A stretch of 64,000 nt of DNA from Tamarix chinensis (taxonomy: Eukaryota > Streptophyta > Magnoliopsida > Caryophyllales > Tamaricaceae). The notes below the pieces were generated by a model. The model was not told where the DNA came from. It saw only the letters and a list, made by a program, of their open reading frames with translations, and searched no databases. The stretch covers positions 65,414,638-65,478,637 of the forward strand of contig CM060177.1 of assembly GCA_030549775.1 (NCBI GenBank), in the 5' to 3' direction. Shown here piece after piece: positions 1-14,000 of this stretch. A program made the position numbers and the translations under genes. The first letter of the stretch is position 1. Each line of letters begins with the position of its first letter.

Positions 1-2871
1 TACTCGAATCTTATCCTTATTCTTTAAGGTTCAATTTCACCTGTCCAAACCATGTCAAGATCAAACCTAACCCTCTAAACTAAGCCTAAGGACACCACAA
101 TCCACTCCCTTCAACGTGGCTTATGCATGTGTCATACCAAGCTTAATATTCTCTAGTCATTATATTCCATAAACCAAGTCCATGTAATGTTTCCTTAACC
201 ATTCCTTCTTATCCATGATGTATCTTCCATCTCCCATTCATTGCCCTTGCATGCCCTTGTTGCCCATTTCCTATAGGTTGGTCACGCGACCTTACCCCCC
301 AAATGGCCTCACTCCATTAATGACACCCATCACCACAAACCAAGTCAATCCCCCTCAGTTTTTCCTCTGCTGCATAAACACTCAGCACTTATTTTATTTT
401 CTCGTCCTCAACCACACCACTTAGCTCTCCTTCCTCCTCCCTTTCATGTGTCATTCATCGTCCATTGAAGAATTGCAAGCTTTCATACAATCATCTTCAA
501 CCAAGTTTGGTAAAAAAATAAGACTTTGTTCTGCACTAATTACCTTCTAATCACCATAAGTGGGATTAGTAAAGAATTAATCAAGAATTAATCATTATTA
601 GACAAAAAATGACCAAATTAGCCTTAATATGGTAAAATGATGAAAATGTAAATAGTAGAAGTCAAAGTTAGAGCATTGACCATGACCTTAACCATTGACC
701 TTGACCATGACTGATGACTTTTATTGTTAACTATAAATAGTAATTATTTCGAAAATGGCACATTACCATATTTTGCAATTTCAAGCCCCTATATATCCAA
801 AAATTGACTCATTTGACCCTTATGCAGTCTTTTTGGATTAAAACGTGGTTATTTCAAAAAATTGTTAACTAAATTTTGACTTTAACACTTTCCCATGAAT
901 AGTATTTTTCTAGAAAAGCTCCTAATTGATTTGTTTTGGTATAAAGAAGTAATGATGATACTATAATTTTCAAGGTGCATTCAATGGTTGAAGGACTCCG
1001 AGAATCAGAAAGATAAAGGGAACGAGGGTCCCCGCTTTTGTGAATTGTATTAGTATCTTTAAATAAGACGGGATGAGAATAAGGGTTATCCGGTGTAATG
1101 TTTCTCTCATGCTGGGATTTGTACTTATGTTTTCCTTTTTCTATTATTTCCATTTTAAGACATCAAGCATGTTGTATAACATTTACCTTATCCTATTCCA
1201 TTATAGATCTCTCTTTAAATCTTGTTGAATATTTTTTTTGGTTTGCTTCAACCTTGGAATTAGTTTAGGTGTTGACCATATCTAGTCTTTGAATTTACGT
1301 GATTTTAGCCATGCATCTAACATGAGTTAAGTATTAGTGTGGCAGTAGCATTCCCCTTCTATTTTAGCTTTCACATATCTTTATTCAAATGAAATTTTAG
1401 AGTTGAAAAAAAATGGAAATGTTACACATAGAGACAAATTGAAGGAGTTTAGAAATTTTGAAAAGGCAGAGGTAGGTATATAGGAAACCAAAATCAAAGG
1501 CGGCAATAATAATTTTATGTTCTTGTCATGTGATTATGGCATTGTTTTTCCAAGAGTGTGATTTGAATTAATTTATGATTGGGTGGAAATGTTGATGAAT
1601 GTGGAATTGAGATCTAAAACCTCAAATCTTTAGGTCTTGTGGTGTAGTGACTAGTGCAGACAGTGGTGATTAAGCAGATATGATGAAGGCAATGGTACTG
1701 GTGGTAAAGATAGGAGAAAAGATGGACTTAAGAGGGATGGTTACTATGAAAATATTGAATTATCAAAACTATGAAGGGTTGAGTCAGGCGTTTGATAGAA
1801 GGATAGTTAATCAAGGAGTTTCAATACGATTATGCTCCATTAACTACAATTTCATTCTACTTTAGGAGGTTAATTATAAAAATTTGGTAACTAAATGTTA
1901 ATTCTACACAGTTAATATTCTTTTTTGTATAAAGTATAGTATAATAATAATAATAATAATGTTTTTTATTTAATTCCGACTAGTATCTCGACGGAGTTGC
2001 CTTAAATTTCAAAATTCAATAATGTCCACTCCTTCATGTAAAACTAAAAAAATGCTCAATCCTTCACAAGAACAACTACAAAATGCCTCCGTCCTAATAA
2101 CATTTACCTCCATTTATCATTTGTTGTATTATGTAGCCACCTCCACCTATAGAAAGGAGAAGGAAAAATCCTTGTTTCTGATTCACCCTTTTTTTTTCAT
2201 TATCTAACAAATGAAATCATATTTTATCAAGCTACTTTTGAATGTTAAGCAAGAATATTTAACTTCAATGAGGTGCAAGCTATAAATTTCAAATTCATGA
2301 ATTTTATTCTACGACAATGGCTATACTAGTTGTTGATAGGTCATTCGATCTTTTAATCCAACAAACCTCTTAATGGGTTTAACTTATTCAATTCCATGTG
2401 CATGAATTTTTCACCATCATACGCTCAACCAAAACAAAAGATTCAATGATTCCAAGATGGAAATACCAAGCACAAGTTCAAACAACTTTATAGATCTGCA
2501 AGACCAGAGAACTAATGACAGCACTTTTAACAAGTTTGGATCCTAAATGGAACCAACATCTTGACAATTCATTGATGGTCCTCAGGGACTGATCTAGTGC
2601 ACCAATGGTATGCAAGGTCAAAATTCTCAGCTGCTCTCACCCTTTATGTGGCATTACGACTGGTCAGGCGATCCAGTCAAATGCTCTGCCCCATTCAATG
2701 TCTTGGTTTAACTGCTTTATAGAATTTTTTTACTCAACAGCACCAATCAACTAGTTTGTCACCACCTTTGATTGCTCTTCATGTTTCCAAAATTCCTCTC
2801 CCATGAACATTCAACTGCTCTAATTTTAGGGTCAGCTAAAAGTCTGGTAACCTGGACCATTCAGCAAGTGC
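1..2871. other. No recognisable gene
   Basis: AT-rich, non-coding in appearance. The longest open frame (complement 869-1153, 94 codons) has no recognised domain and no splice context. A short (ATA)n run lies at about 1938-1960. This may be intron of the DUF707 gene or intergenic. Confidence 0.5.
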
Positions 2872-4490
2872 TGTAGGAAAACAATTAGCCTAGGGTTTTC
2901 ACACAAACCACAGTCAGACTCATATTCTATTCTAAATCTTAAAAAAAATTAAAAACCTCAGTTCGTATATATACACCAAGCTATAATCAAAATCTTACCT
3001 AATAGAATAAAATAAAATCCAAATATAAGAATGTTAGAATAATGTCCTAATAATATAAATAAACAAACTAAATATTCTAACTAAATCCTTCCTTCCAATA
3101 ATTTAGCTTGGATGTAGGCATGCAGTTATGAGTCCACCAATGAGGTCGCATATATACTGCATTATACTTCCCTACTTCAGAAAAGTTTGAGCTTGAACTT
3201 TGAGGTGAGGGAAAGGCTTTCTTGGTCAACATTCTTCGACCATAACTATTCTGGTTAGACACAGATGAACTAGATTTTAGCAAAAGACTTTAGTTTCTTA
3301 GTTTGACCACGAGGTTGACGTGGCTGCATTCAATTTGGGCTAGACTTTTTGGATTGATATTAATTTTTTAGGAACTCTTTCTAGCCGAAACTAGTCATCT
3401 TTTAAGCCTTAGATTCACAAGCTAGTGTAAAGCAAACCAAATGCAAAACTTGGAACAACTTTCATGCTTGGAAGTCAATGAATACAAACGTAAGGAGTGG
3501 GAACTACACTGCATATGAGGGCCAAAATTTCACTACCATAGTTGTGAATTGCAGCTATAGCCTTGTCAAAACGGTTGAAGATCTTGAACAATAATGAAAG
3601 GCTAGAGAAAATTTACTAGCAACAATGTAAGTTCTCTTTTAGACTATTAACCATTTTTTCTTCCACCAGATCTAACTTTTTTTTTCCTGGATTGGGCACT
3701 GTTGTCTTTTCCTCAGTCTACACTGGTAATGCAAAGTGTTGCAAAGCACACACAGCAATAGGGCGACGACATGAATAAGTGCGACAACCTTATGAACAGT
3801 TGCCTTCACTCGACTTTGTTCCTAATTGGCAGGCTTCGGCAGTGGTTGGCTTTTAGCGACGACCTAGAAACAAAGGTCACTAAGCTTTGATTGACAAAAA
3901 CGATAGCGATGGATGTCTGGTGCTGGTGGGAGATGGAAGCTGAGCAGCAAGGGTAAAGCAGTGCGTGTGGTGAGTAATGATTAACAAGGCCGAGCAAGGT
4001 TGACCAGTTCACTGATGGTCATCAGTCAGCAGTGATGCTGGTGGAAGAGTGGCGGCAATGGCTAGGTGCCATGGACTAGTGTTGCTAACAACTCTAGGAT
4101 TATGGTTCCAGTGTAGTTTGATGTTGACTGATTGACTATTAAAGTTTCAAATTTTAAGGATTTTTTTTTTTTGAAACATCAAACAATTAGGATCGAGTTT
4201 GGGATTTGATACCAAACTAAGGTAGGTCAAACTATTAGCCTAATTTTTCACACAAACTACACTCAAACTTTTTTTCAATTTAAACTCTGAATTCAAAAAT
4301 ATAATATAAGACTATATATAAGTATACATTACCAAAACCTTAATAGAATAAAATACCAAAAAGAAGAATATCAAAATAATATCATAATAAAATAAATAGA
4401 TAAAGTAAATATTCTTAAATAAGTCCTTCCTTCCAATAATTTAGCATGGATGTAGGCATGTGAAGCAGCACATATACTGAATTAACCTGT
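2872..4490 (-). mobile_element. Small LTR retroelement without gag/pol (TRIM-like), minus strand
   Basis: Two diverged direct copies of ~250-270 bp (about 2872-3160 and 4221-4490) share the blocks ATTAGCC, TTTTCACACAAAC, TAATAGAATAAAAT, TCCTTCCTTCCAATAATTTA and GGATGTAGGCATG. On the minus strand the LTR end reads TTTTCCTACA, and next to the right-hand copy the minus strand reads TTTGGTATCAAATCC, a match to the initiator-tRNA-Met primer site used by many plant elements. The ~1.05 kb between the repeats has no gag or pol. The outer edges and a TSD could not be fixed. This is a degenerate non-autonomous element. Confidence 0.55.
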
Positions 4491-4899
4491 CTCCGTCTAG
4501 TTTTAAAATATGCTCGTTAGACTATAATGGCTGGTACATTAAATGCACCAATGGCTAGGAACCTCTCTTATGCTTTTAAATACAAGATGTAGGTCAAATT
4601 TTAAAACACTTTTGGGAGTTCATTTATTGTTGTCTAATTCTACTCCTTACATCAACTTTTAAGCATTAAATTTAACAACTGTCAAATTCGTAATTTTAAT
4701 TAGTGATTATTGCTCATTCGACCCTCTTCAACTCATCTAGGATAGTCTTCAACAGTGTTTAATAAAGTGAGATGAACATAGCACATGCATAAAATAAATA
4801 AATTAATGGCACACAGCATGGGCATATGGGTATAATTCAATATATATGTGATAGATTCCAAAAATATCATCCTACAAGAACCAGCTTCTAATGAATTAC

Positions 4900-5016
4900 C
4901 TGTGCACGGATGAATCCTTCTTGCGTGCAGTTATTGGATGATGAACAATAGATTTAGCAGGATCAAGAGCTGGTTGTGATATTTCAAGTCCTTCATCTCT
5001 GATGATATCTATGTAT
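4900..5016 (-). CDS. DUF707 gene, exon 8 (last exon found)
   Basis: 117 bases encoding [20 protein letters not shown] then [18 protein letters not shown], ending with a phase-2 donor CACAG/GTAATT. A following exon with the family's C-terminal half is expected, but no match was seen in 1-4,899, so this intron would be at least 4.9 kb. Confidence 0.9.
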
Positions 5017-8000
5017 CTGCATGTAGCTTTGAAGATTTTCAATACATATTGGAATATAGTGGCAAAAATATGTGAAAATATTTGAGGCCATTCTCAAAGA
5101 AGCATTGTCACAGGTCAATAGGCAATTTGGACGGGCAAATCCACACAAGAGGATGCTACTCTAATGGACCATATGCTGATACTTATAAACAGGCCACCTC
5201 TTTTCTGCTTTCTTTCACTCCAACTGCTAATTTAGTAAAAATCAAGAAGCAATCGCAGTCTGTCTTACCTAACATGGATGAAATATTGACACACATTTAA
5301 AACAACAATGAAGATAGAGTTCATTGATTCCATCCAATGGATCTATGCAAAGAAATTGCAGGTATGTATAGCAGTTACACAGGTTAGGTAACATGGATTT
5401 TAGTGACAGGTCTAACATAGACAGAGTTCTAATTTATGGCCAAGGACAAGTTCAGGCACTCAAGATTCGAAGGTTCAAACATGTTGTGGTACTTTAGATT
5501 CAAAGGTCTATGCCTAGTAGTTACCAAATAACACTTCAGTGAGATCTAATCAAGCAATAAAACCACGGTCGCAATCATGATTGCCGTCGTCATCACAGTA
5601 TCAGGGTGTCGCGAACCATTTTTTATATGTTGCGGTTGTTGAGACATGATTTTTTTTATTTTTTCACAATAAATAATAGCAAATATCGTCAAATGTCGAC
5701 AAATATCAGCAAAATATCAGTTGATAACCTATATATATCGATAAATATGTAAAATTCTAAAACCATCGCATATCGTCATTTTTGCGTATCTGCTAACCCA
5801 AAATTCAATAAATATCTGCAAATTTTGCCTATCATGACACACATTTAATTGTATGAATCTAATATACAGAAGTTTGAAGAAAATGAGTTGTACTGATTGT
5901 TCATGGTCAAGAAACAATACATGGCACTTCAGATTAAAGGTTTAAAACAAAGTGGCAGTTTGATTCTGTAGTATGCCTACTTCGTAACATATTACATTGA
6001 TTTCAGTATGGACTTTCTAGATGACCATGAAAGTAGCTACTAAAACTAAAATACAAATTATATACACAAATAGCAATTGGAAACTAAATCAAGTTTACCT
6101 TTGAGGGTGAAAATTTTCAACTGCGATGTCTTCATCCCAAAGAAAGATATAATCATACTTGGTAACAATATCAGGATGTAAGAAACGCTTAGCAAACCAC
6201 CTACATTGTCAAAGAGATGTTCATGCTACATATGAAACTAGCATGCCCCTTTGAACAATCTTGGGAAGTAAATAATTTAAGCTGGAAAGCTTGACATGAA
6301 GAAAATAACTACAGCGGAGACATTACCATTTTGTTTGATTTTTGGCAGATATATGTATAACATGATCATTCCAATCTAAGTCTCTCCATTCATCCACAAC
6401 ACCATCATAGTGAAAGAGCATGACAACAAATTCTGATGAGAGGAACTGCAATATTGTGCTACAGATTAGCATGAACACTAGCAATTCTATTACAATATAT
6501 GCACTTCATTAGCCAAAACCATAAAAGATACCTTTGTAATAATTTCATTCACTATTTCCTTTTGCTTTATTCCAACTGCCATACCAAGCAAGCTAACAGA
6601 AGGCTTAACAGTCTACATATACCAGAGAGCAAACAAATAAAAACATGTCTGTGAAATTAGGATCAGATATCCCAATATATGAGTTAAATCATGTAATTTA
6701 ACATTTCAATTGGCATTGAAACAACGATGATCATCATTTAAGTGCCACAATTAAGGACTCAATCACAAACACCCAATAAACAACAAAACAAGTAAGCTGC
6801 TTTGCTCGGATATAAAATGTTATGAATGGGTTTATAGGCCGGACCTACCATCGCCGGATCAGTTGGGCTCACAGCTGGGCTCATAAAGTTTGACTGCTGA
6901 TGGTGGTGTGTAGCAAGGCATTGGCCAAACTACTGAAGCTAAGCAAGGAGCTGCCATTAATTGATGGGCTTAGCCCATATCCTGTACTTGGGGCTCAAGA
7001 TATAGAGGTACTTGGTGCCCAAGCTTAAGTTGTTTAAATAGTGTTTGGAGCATAAGGTTAGGATTATCAACATCAGGAGTGAAAAAAGAGATTATTATCG
7101 AGCAAATATTTTACAAGCCTTTAGAGTTAAAAGAATACATTGGATTAACTTTTTTTTTTTTTTGAGTTAATTGGATTACACATTAAGAAATATTGTGTAT
7201 GGTAATATTAGGTTTGTAAAACCCTACATAGGGGTCTTGAGTTCCTGAACAAAGACAAGCAGAGAGTGGCCAAGAGTTAATTCCCTTAGCCGCCACCGCC
7301 GCCTGCCTGCTGTCCAGCCAGTAACTGTCAGCCTTCCTCCCCTTCCATTCTCCTTGGCTCGACATTATAGGTTCACAAGGAGAAGATCCCTTCATCCACT
7401 ACTCAACAGCACTGAAATCCCTCATCATTGCACAATGACTAGGTCATAACCTAGGTGAATAACAGATAATGTAAAAGATGTAGTAAAACAATTACATTCA
7501 CTTTGCTTCTCAACTTGCTCCTAATCCTATCAATTACACTACATTCTGCATATATCAAGTTAACAATTGAGGCTTACCGCGTAGGTTGACATACATTTAT
7601 CGCTAAGGAACCCCATAAAGGTTGCATTTGCAAGTCAGATGTTTTAACAATAATTCCTTCTGGCAATCCCTCACTGCCTTGAGGCCTGCTCCAATTCTAA
7701 AAAATAACACTATGTCACAGGCATATTTTGAACGTACTTATCAAGAGATCTAGTACCAATTATCTAACCTTGCAAGCATCAGATTTGGATTTGTGCATAG
7801 TACCAATCATTTGCATCTGCCACTTTGATATTCTCTGTAAATAGTTTCCAAGTCAATAATGATGTTGGATGAACATGCCAATAAAATAAGGATCAGATGA
7901 ATACGAATAAACTTAAAATAGAATACAGTCATATGGTAATGCAAGGAATTTTTAGAACAAGAAGATTATGTGATTCTAATTCATGGAGACCAGTTAGATG

Positions 8001-11000
8001 TGCTGCCAGTGTGATCTCGCCAAACTCTTTCTCTAGTTTTCACACAAAACCTTAATTCAACCCAACATATCAAATTATAATAAAACCATATACATGATAA
8101 GGTATAATAATATCAAATCTACTACTCTAGCCTACTCCCCTGGACTCCCTAGGCATGCAGGTCCTACGGAAAGAGGTATATCAATGTGAATCTGGACTTT
8201 CTCTCTTTTGGACTGGGATAAGACTATGTATCCTACTGTGAGGTGCCACTTGGATAGCATCATTCTCCCACAGTAGAGAGAAGTATGACTCAAACCTTCT
8301 AACCAACAGAAAAAAACAATTGCCTGAATATTCAACTCATCCTTAGGTACTCGCAAGGGTCCACAATCTGAACATGTTCCCCAATCATCTAGCCTATAAT
8401 AATTTGAACCTTAGACCCTACTGAGAATCCATATTTGGGGGGATCCATCAAGAGGTTGAACTAAACAGACATGTGCAAGAGCTTGAGTTCAGCAAAGTTC
8501 CCATGTAAATGATTAATCTGATCACAGTTGAAGCAATTCCTCTTAGAAGTGCTAGCCATAGCAAACAACGTGTGTGGACTAGCTAGTCTACTCTAAACCT
8601 TTTCAAAGGAGTGCTGCCAAAAACAAGTTTTTCATTCCACCTTTGAGAAAAAGAAAGTAGCATGATGAATACAATGAAAACTTTGGCTCATATTGGATGT
8701 CTTCATGAAATCCAGCAATGTGTCATATGACCTACTGGATTGGGGGTTCTTCAAAGGTACCTCAAAGTCCCGGTGTAAGCAAGAGCATTGTGATACTCCT
8801 TTGATAAATTATAAAATTGTGAATATACATTTTGTTCATGAGCCGAGCTGACACAATTGAAGGGGCAAACTTGTTGACCATGAGCTGACACAATTGGCTC
8901 TACTCAAAGGTTGGATCAGGTCGATCAAACTGATGGCACTTAATATCACTCCACCTCATACTTGCATAACCAGTGAGGCAGATAGCTGTCACCAAAAACA
9001 TTCCTTAAGCTGTACCCTTCTATAAGAAACAAATATTTTCCACCGTATTAAACCATTTGAACAAATTTTTGAGTATTTTTTCCAATCATAATCATAATTA
9101 GGCGGGTAATCTTCACATTTTAACTAGTAAGAAATGTGCATGTCAAAGGGGGCTGAACTGGAAAAGGTTGAATCAAGCGTATTGACGATGAACAAACTAT
9201 GTGCAAAAGTAATTACTCTTTTCCTTGTCTAAATTGCTAACAAAGGCAGTGTGCTTCTTAACCAAAATTTTCATTTTATGCACGTCCAGCCCAATACAAC
9301 AAACATTCTGACAAGGAAAAATATAAAAGTACAATACAAATAATTTTTTTCTTAATCTAATATGTGCTTTTTTAATTCAAGCTTATTTGTTTGACTTGAA
9401 ATTTTTTGACAATCCAATAACTGAAAGAAATATAACAATGGAGTCAAGTACAACTGTGTTAGGGGCCAATTTTTCAGCTCTTTGACAGCTATTCTTTTTA
9501 GATTAGTGGAACATCAGCTATTATTTAGTACTTCCTCGTTATTAAAAAGGAAGTCATTTTAACAATTTACACAACTTTTTAGGAACTAATAAAAAGAGCC
9601 TAAAATATCTACTAACAACCTTTATTGAAATATAGCAAAGCATTTAATACATAGATAATCAAAGAAAAAGGTGAGGTTAAAAGTGGAAATGATGTGTGAG
9701 GGATTATAGAATTATCAATTATGTAAAACTAATGCTCGATTATGTTGTAATTAAGAACAATAAGATTCGAAAGTGTTGAATTAAGAATGTTGATATTCGA
9801 ATAGGGTAGAATAATGATGATGATGATTCGGTGATGGTGATGATGATTCGATGATGTCAATGATAAAGATGATTCGAATTAAATGAGATGATGATGATGT
9901 TGATTCGACAATGATGAGGATGATTCGATGATTAGGGTTTGATGATGGATGGTTTCGTGGGTTAGGATTAGGGTTAGAGTTTAGTTTTGAAAATTAGGGT
10001 TTGGGTTGGTTTGAAACTTAGGGTTAGGGTTTCAAATTAGGGTTTTGATTTTGGGATGTGTTTCGACAATGAATATAGCTAGAAGGGCGTGGGTTATGGA
10101 GTTTAGAAAAGATAGTACTTAATCTCTAATTCAAACAAACGAAGAGATTAAGGATTTCAAGATTAATCGTTCACATAGATTCGATTAAACTTGAGATGAA
10201 TTCACATAGAATTCAATACTTGCAATTTGCATTCAACTTCAATTTAATCAATGATCTATCTCCAATCGTGGGTTCTATGGCTTTCTATAGCCAAGCTACC
10301 AATTACAAGATACTAGCTAAAAGATATAATTCTTCAAAAGACACCTAGCTAAAAGATACTAGAATATAGAATATTCTTCAAAAAGATAGATTTATGTTAC
10401 TTTATTCTCTAGCTAATCTCTAACTCTGCTACTAAATTGATTAATTAACTAAATCAACTAATATGCACGTCCAAGCTGCATATTATTTTCCCCATGCACG
10501 TAACCATGCACTCCATGCATGCCATGCATGCCTAGTAGCTTGTATGGTATGTTTCATCTATTACTAGCAATGTAACCATTCATTTGTCTTCAATTCTTTG
10601 GGAGATCCTTTCTAAATGAAGAACAATTGGTTCTATAATAATGAATGCCAATTCTTGAGTAGTTTTTATCTTTTTTAAAGTAACTTTCTTTTTAATACAA
10701 AAATTATTACTTTTTTAATTAGAGAAGTATTATTTATTTAGTTAATAATAATATCTAGTCAATATTTAGTAGCTACTTGATGCGTGCTGGAGGCGAAAAG
10801 ATTGAAATTGGTGGGATTTTGGATTAAATGACGATCAAATATATCTCTTTTATTTAATTCACACAAAATCTCCTAAAAGATGGTATCTTAAAATACCACT
10901 CACACAAAAAGATATTTAAAGCATGTCTCACAAATAAAACAAAGTTTAATATTAAACTTGAGGTTGTATTAATCGTCCAATGATGCCCTAAGGTACACGC

Positions 11001-14000
11001 CAATTAGCCATATAAAGCATATTACACTTCATCTTGCATAACCACCTCAAGACAACATCAAATAAATTTTAAATATGATAAAACTCGTGCTAGATATAAT
11101 AAACACCCTCCCAAATATGATAAAACAACCTCTAACAACTAAACATTAATAACTAAGCAACCTAACAACCTATTAAAACTAAACCATGCAAAATAAATAA
11201 CACACGTGAATGGGCCTTACCACCCTCCATGCCCATACAATTAAATAGCAGTCCTGCTATAGCGTAGCACTCACTATTTAGCAGTTTTTGGGTCGACCGT
11301 GGCACAAAATTACCGATACGCTATGATTTTAAGATTTCACATTTATCAACCGATAAATCGCTGGTAAATCGGCCGATAAATCGGTATCGTCGATAAATTG
11401 GAAAATATCACCGATAAATCAGGATGAATCCCCAATAAATCGGCAATTTATCGATAATTCTTAAATTAACTGAAAAAAGTATGCATGATTAAAAAAAATT
11501 ATTCATTTACCATATATATCTTGGATCAAGTTACGATCGAATTATACTAAAATATTACTATTCATTATCTTCACATTTACTATTAAATAACATGTCTTTT
11601 TTCATTCTAAGGTAAATTTAGGGTTATTAGGAAAATTTAGCATATAATGACTTACTTTAATAATTCTAATATAATATAAAACACTAATTTATTGAATATT
11701 TATATTCAAATTTAGACTATATGGTGAAATAACAATAAAAATTCATGCCGCAACGACCGTAACACATAATTTATTATTCATGACGCTCCGATACTGTGAC
11801 ACCGCGACCGCAAACGTGACCATAACTGCGATTTAATTACCTGTCCATGCCTTGTAATTCCACACATACATATCCATGCCTATCTTCCTCCATGCAAAAC
11901 ATATTAAAGAGCTACCTAGAGGACTGATTATTTTGGACTTTAACACAATTAAACTAATAATTAAAATTGATCCATGTGCTCCTACATTATCCTCCCTTTC
12001 TTGAAAAGCATTTATCCTCAAATCTTCATCGCTAAATATGGTAAAAGATCTCCTGCATTGATTGTAGTACTCAATACTCCATAATCATCAAAAAGATCAA
12101 GCTTGTAAGCACAATCTTCATACTTCTCTAAAACTTTGAACAGTTCATCTGCTATTAGCTTTAGTTTGTTCTTATATTTACCAAGAAACATTACTTCCTC
12201 CAATGCAACCATATAAGATCTCCTAACTTGAGATTATTTTGTATTCAATTTTCGTTGGAATTCTCCTCGTTGCGTGCATTACTATTCTCAATTTGGGTTT
12301 TGATTTTGGTTATCTATTTTTTAAAACGTCTCAACTCTATCCTTATCCTCAAAACTTGTCAAACCCTTCTTATCATCAAGAACTAAGTAGATAGGTAAGT
12401 AAGAATTAGCATCAGAAATGACCTCAAATGGACTAGAACCCTAGTTGATGTAGGTGTCCTATCCCAAGTACTCTTGCTCACAAATCCCCACAATAAAGTG
12501 CCAAAAGTCCTATTAGTCACCTTAATCTATCCATCAATTTAATTTATGGATGATGAAATGTACTAGACAACAACTTCCCAACATATGCCACAAAGTCTTT
12601 GAAAAGTAGCTAAGATATTTCACATCTCAATTTGAAATAGTAGGAACTCCTTACAAATGAACAGCCTCCTAAAAGCATAAATCCGCCACATGTGCTACAT
12701 CATCCGTCTTGTGACAGGGAATAAAATGAGTCATCTTGGAAAATCTATCAACAAACACCATCATTGCATCTTTACCCCTTTTGTGTTCGTGGTAAACCAA
12801 GTACAAAGTCCATGCTAGCTCCCTCCATATGACGAGTAAGAATAGGTAAAGGTATATCTAAACCCTTATGGGACAAGATCATTGCCTTTTAACAAGTAGC
12901 ACACCTACTCACACTAGCTTGCATACTCTTAAGCATCCTTAGCCAATGAAAATGTTCCTCAAGCAACTCTAAAGTCTTGTTCACGCCAAATGCCTTGCAA
13001 TACCTCCTTCATGTGCTTCCTTTACCAGTAACTCTGGAATGGAACTTCTTGGCACAAAAGGTCTTTTGCCTTTGAAAAGAAATCCATCCTGTAAAGCATA
13101 TGATCCATGATTTCCATCTTTGCATTGCTTGAAAAACTCACAAAATTCCCCATCCTCCCTATCAAGTTCATTTATCATTTAATCCCTATCAACTTAGCAT
13201 CCATAACCATGAGTATCATAGCCTCCTCAATAATGCGTATGCTACCACATTACACTTGCTATCAATATGCTTAATCGAAAAGGAGAAAGTTTGTAGAAAA
13301 CCAACCCACTTAGTATGTCTAAGATTTAACTTCTTTTGTCCATAGTAGTACTTCAATGCCTCATGGTCCAAATGCAAAACAAACAACTTGGGCCTTAAAT
13401 AATAACTCCATGTCTCTAAGCCTCTAATAATAGCTTAGAACTCCTCCATGTCTCAAATACAAAAACTAGTGGAATAGCTGGGTTTGTACCATTCAACTTC
13501 TCACTAAAATACACCAAAGGCTCTCTTCAGAAAAAACTCCTCCAATACTTGTATCAATAGTATCACAAATTACTTCAAATAATTTATCAAAGTTAATCAA
13601 AGATAACACTAGTGCAATACATAAGCTCTCCTTAAGCTCTTCAAAAGTTTGTTGGGCTTTAGAAGTCCACACGAACACTCCCTTCTTATAGTACTAAAAG
13701 CCTAAAAAAGGAAGTTAATCCATGGAAACTCCTAACTTCATGAACATTAATGGGCATGTTCCATGATGAAAAGGCCTCAAACTTAGATTAATCAACATGA
13801 ACACCATCCATCAACAATGTATCCCAAGAGCACTGCGCTAGGCATCATAAACAACCACTTCTCAAGTTTAACAGACAACTTTTGCTTACACAATTTAGCA
13901 AACAATAGCCTCAATTGTACTACCTGCTCCTCCTTCGTCCTACTATACACAAGTATGTCATCCAAACATACCACAATGAATTTACAAAGAAAATGACACC

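Noticed and set aside
869..1153. 94-codon open frame on the minus strand
   Set aside because: No recognised motif, no conserved splice signals tied to the DUF707 gene, AT-rich non-coding look.
9936..10060. Interstitial telomere array
   Set aside because: TTAGGG/TTTAGGG strings are irregularly spaced and few; no uninterrupted tandem run.
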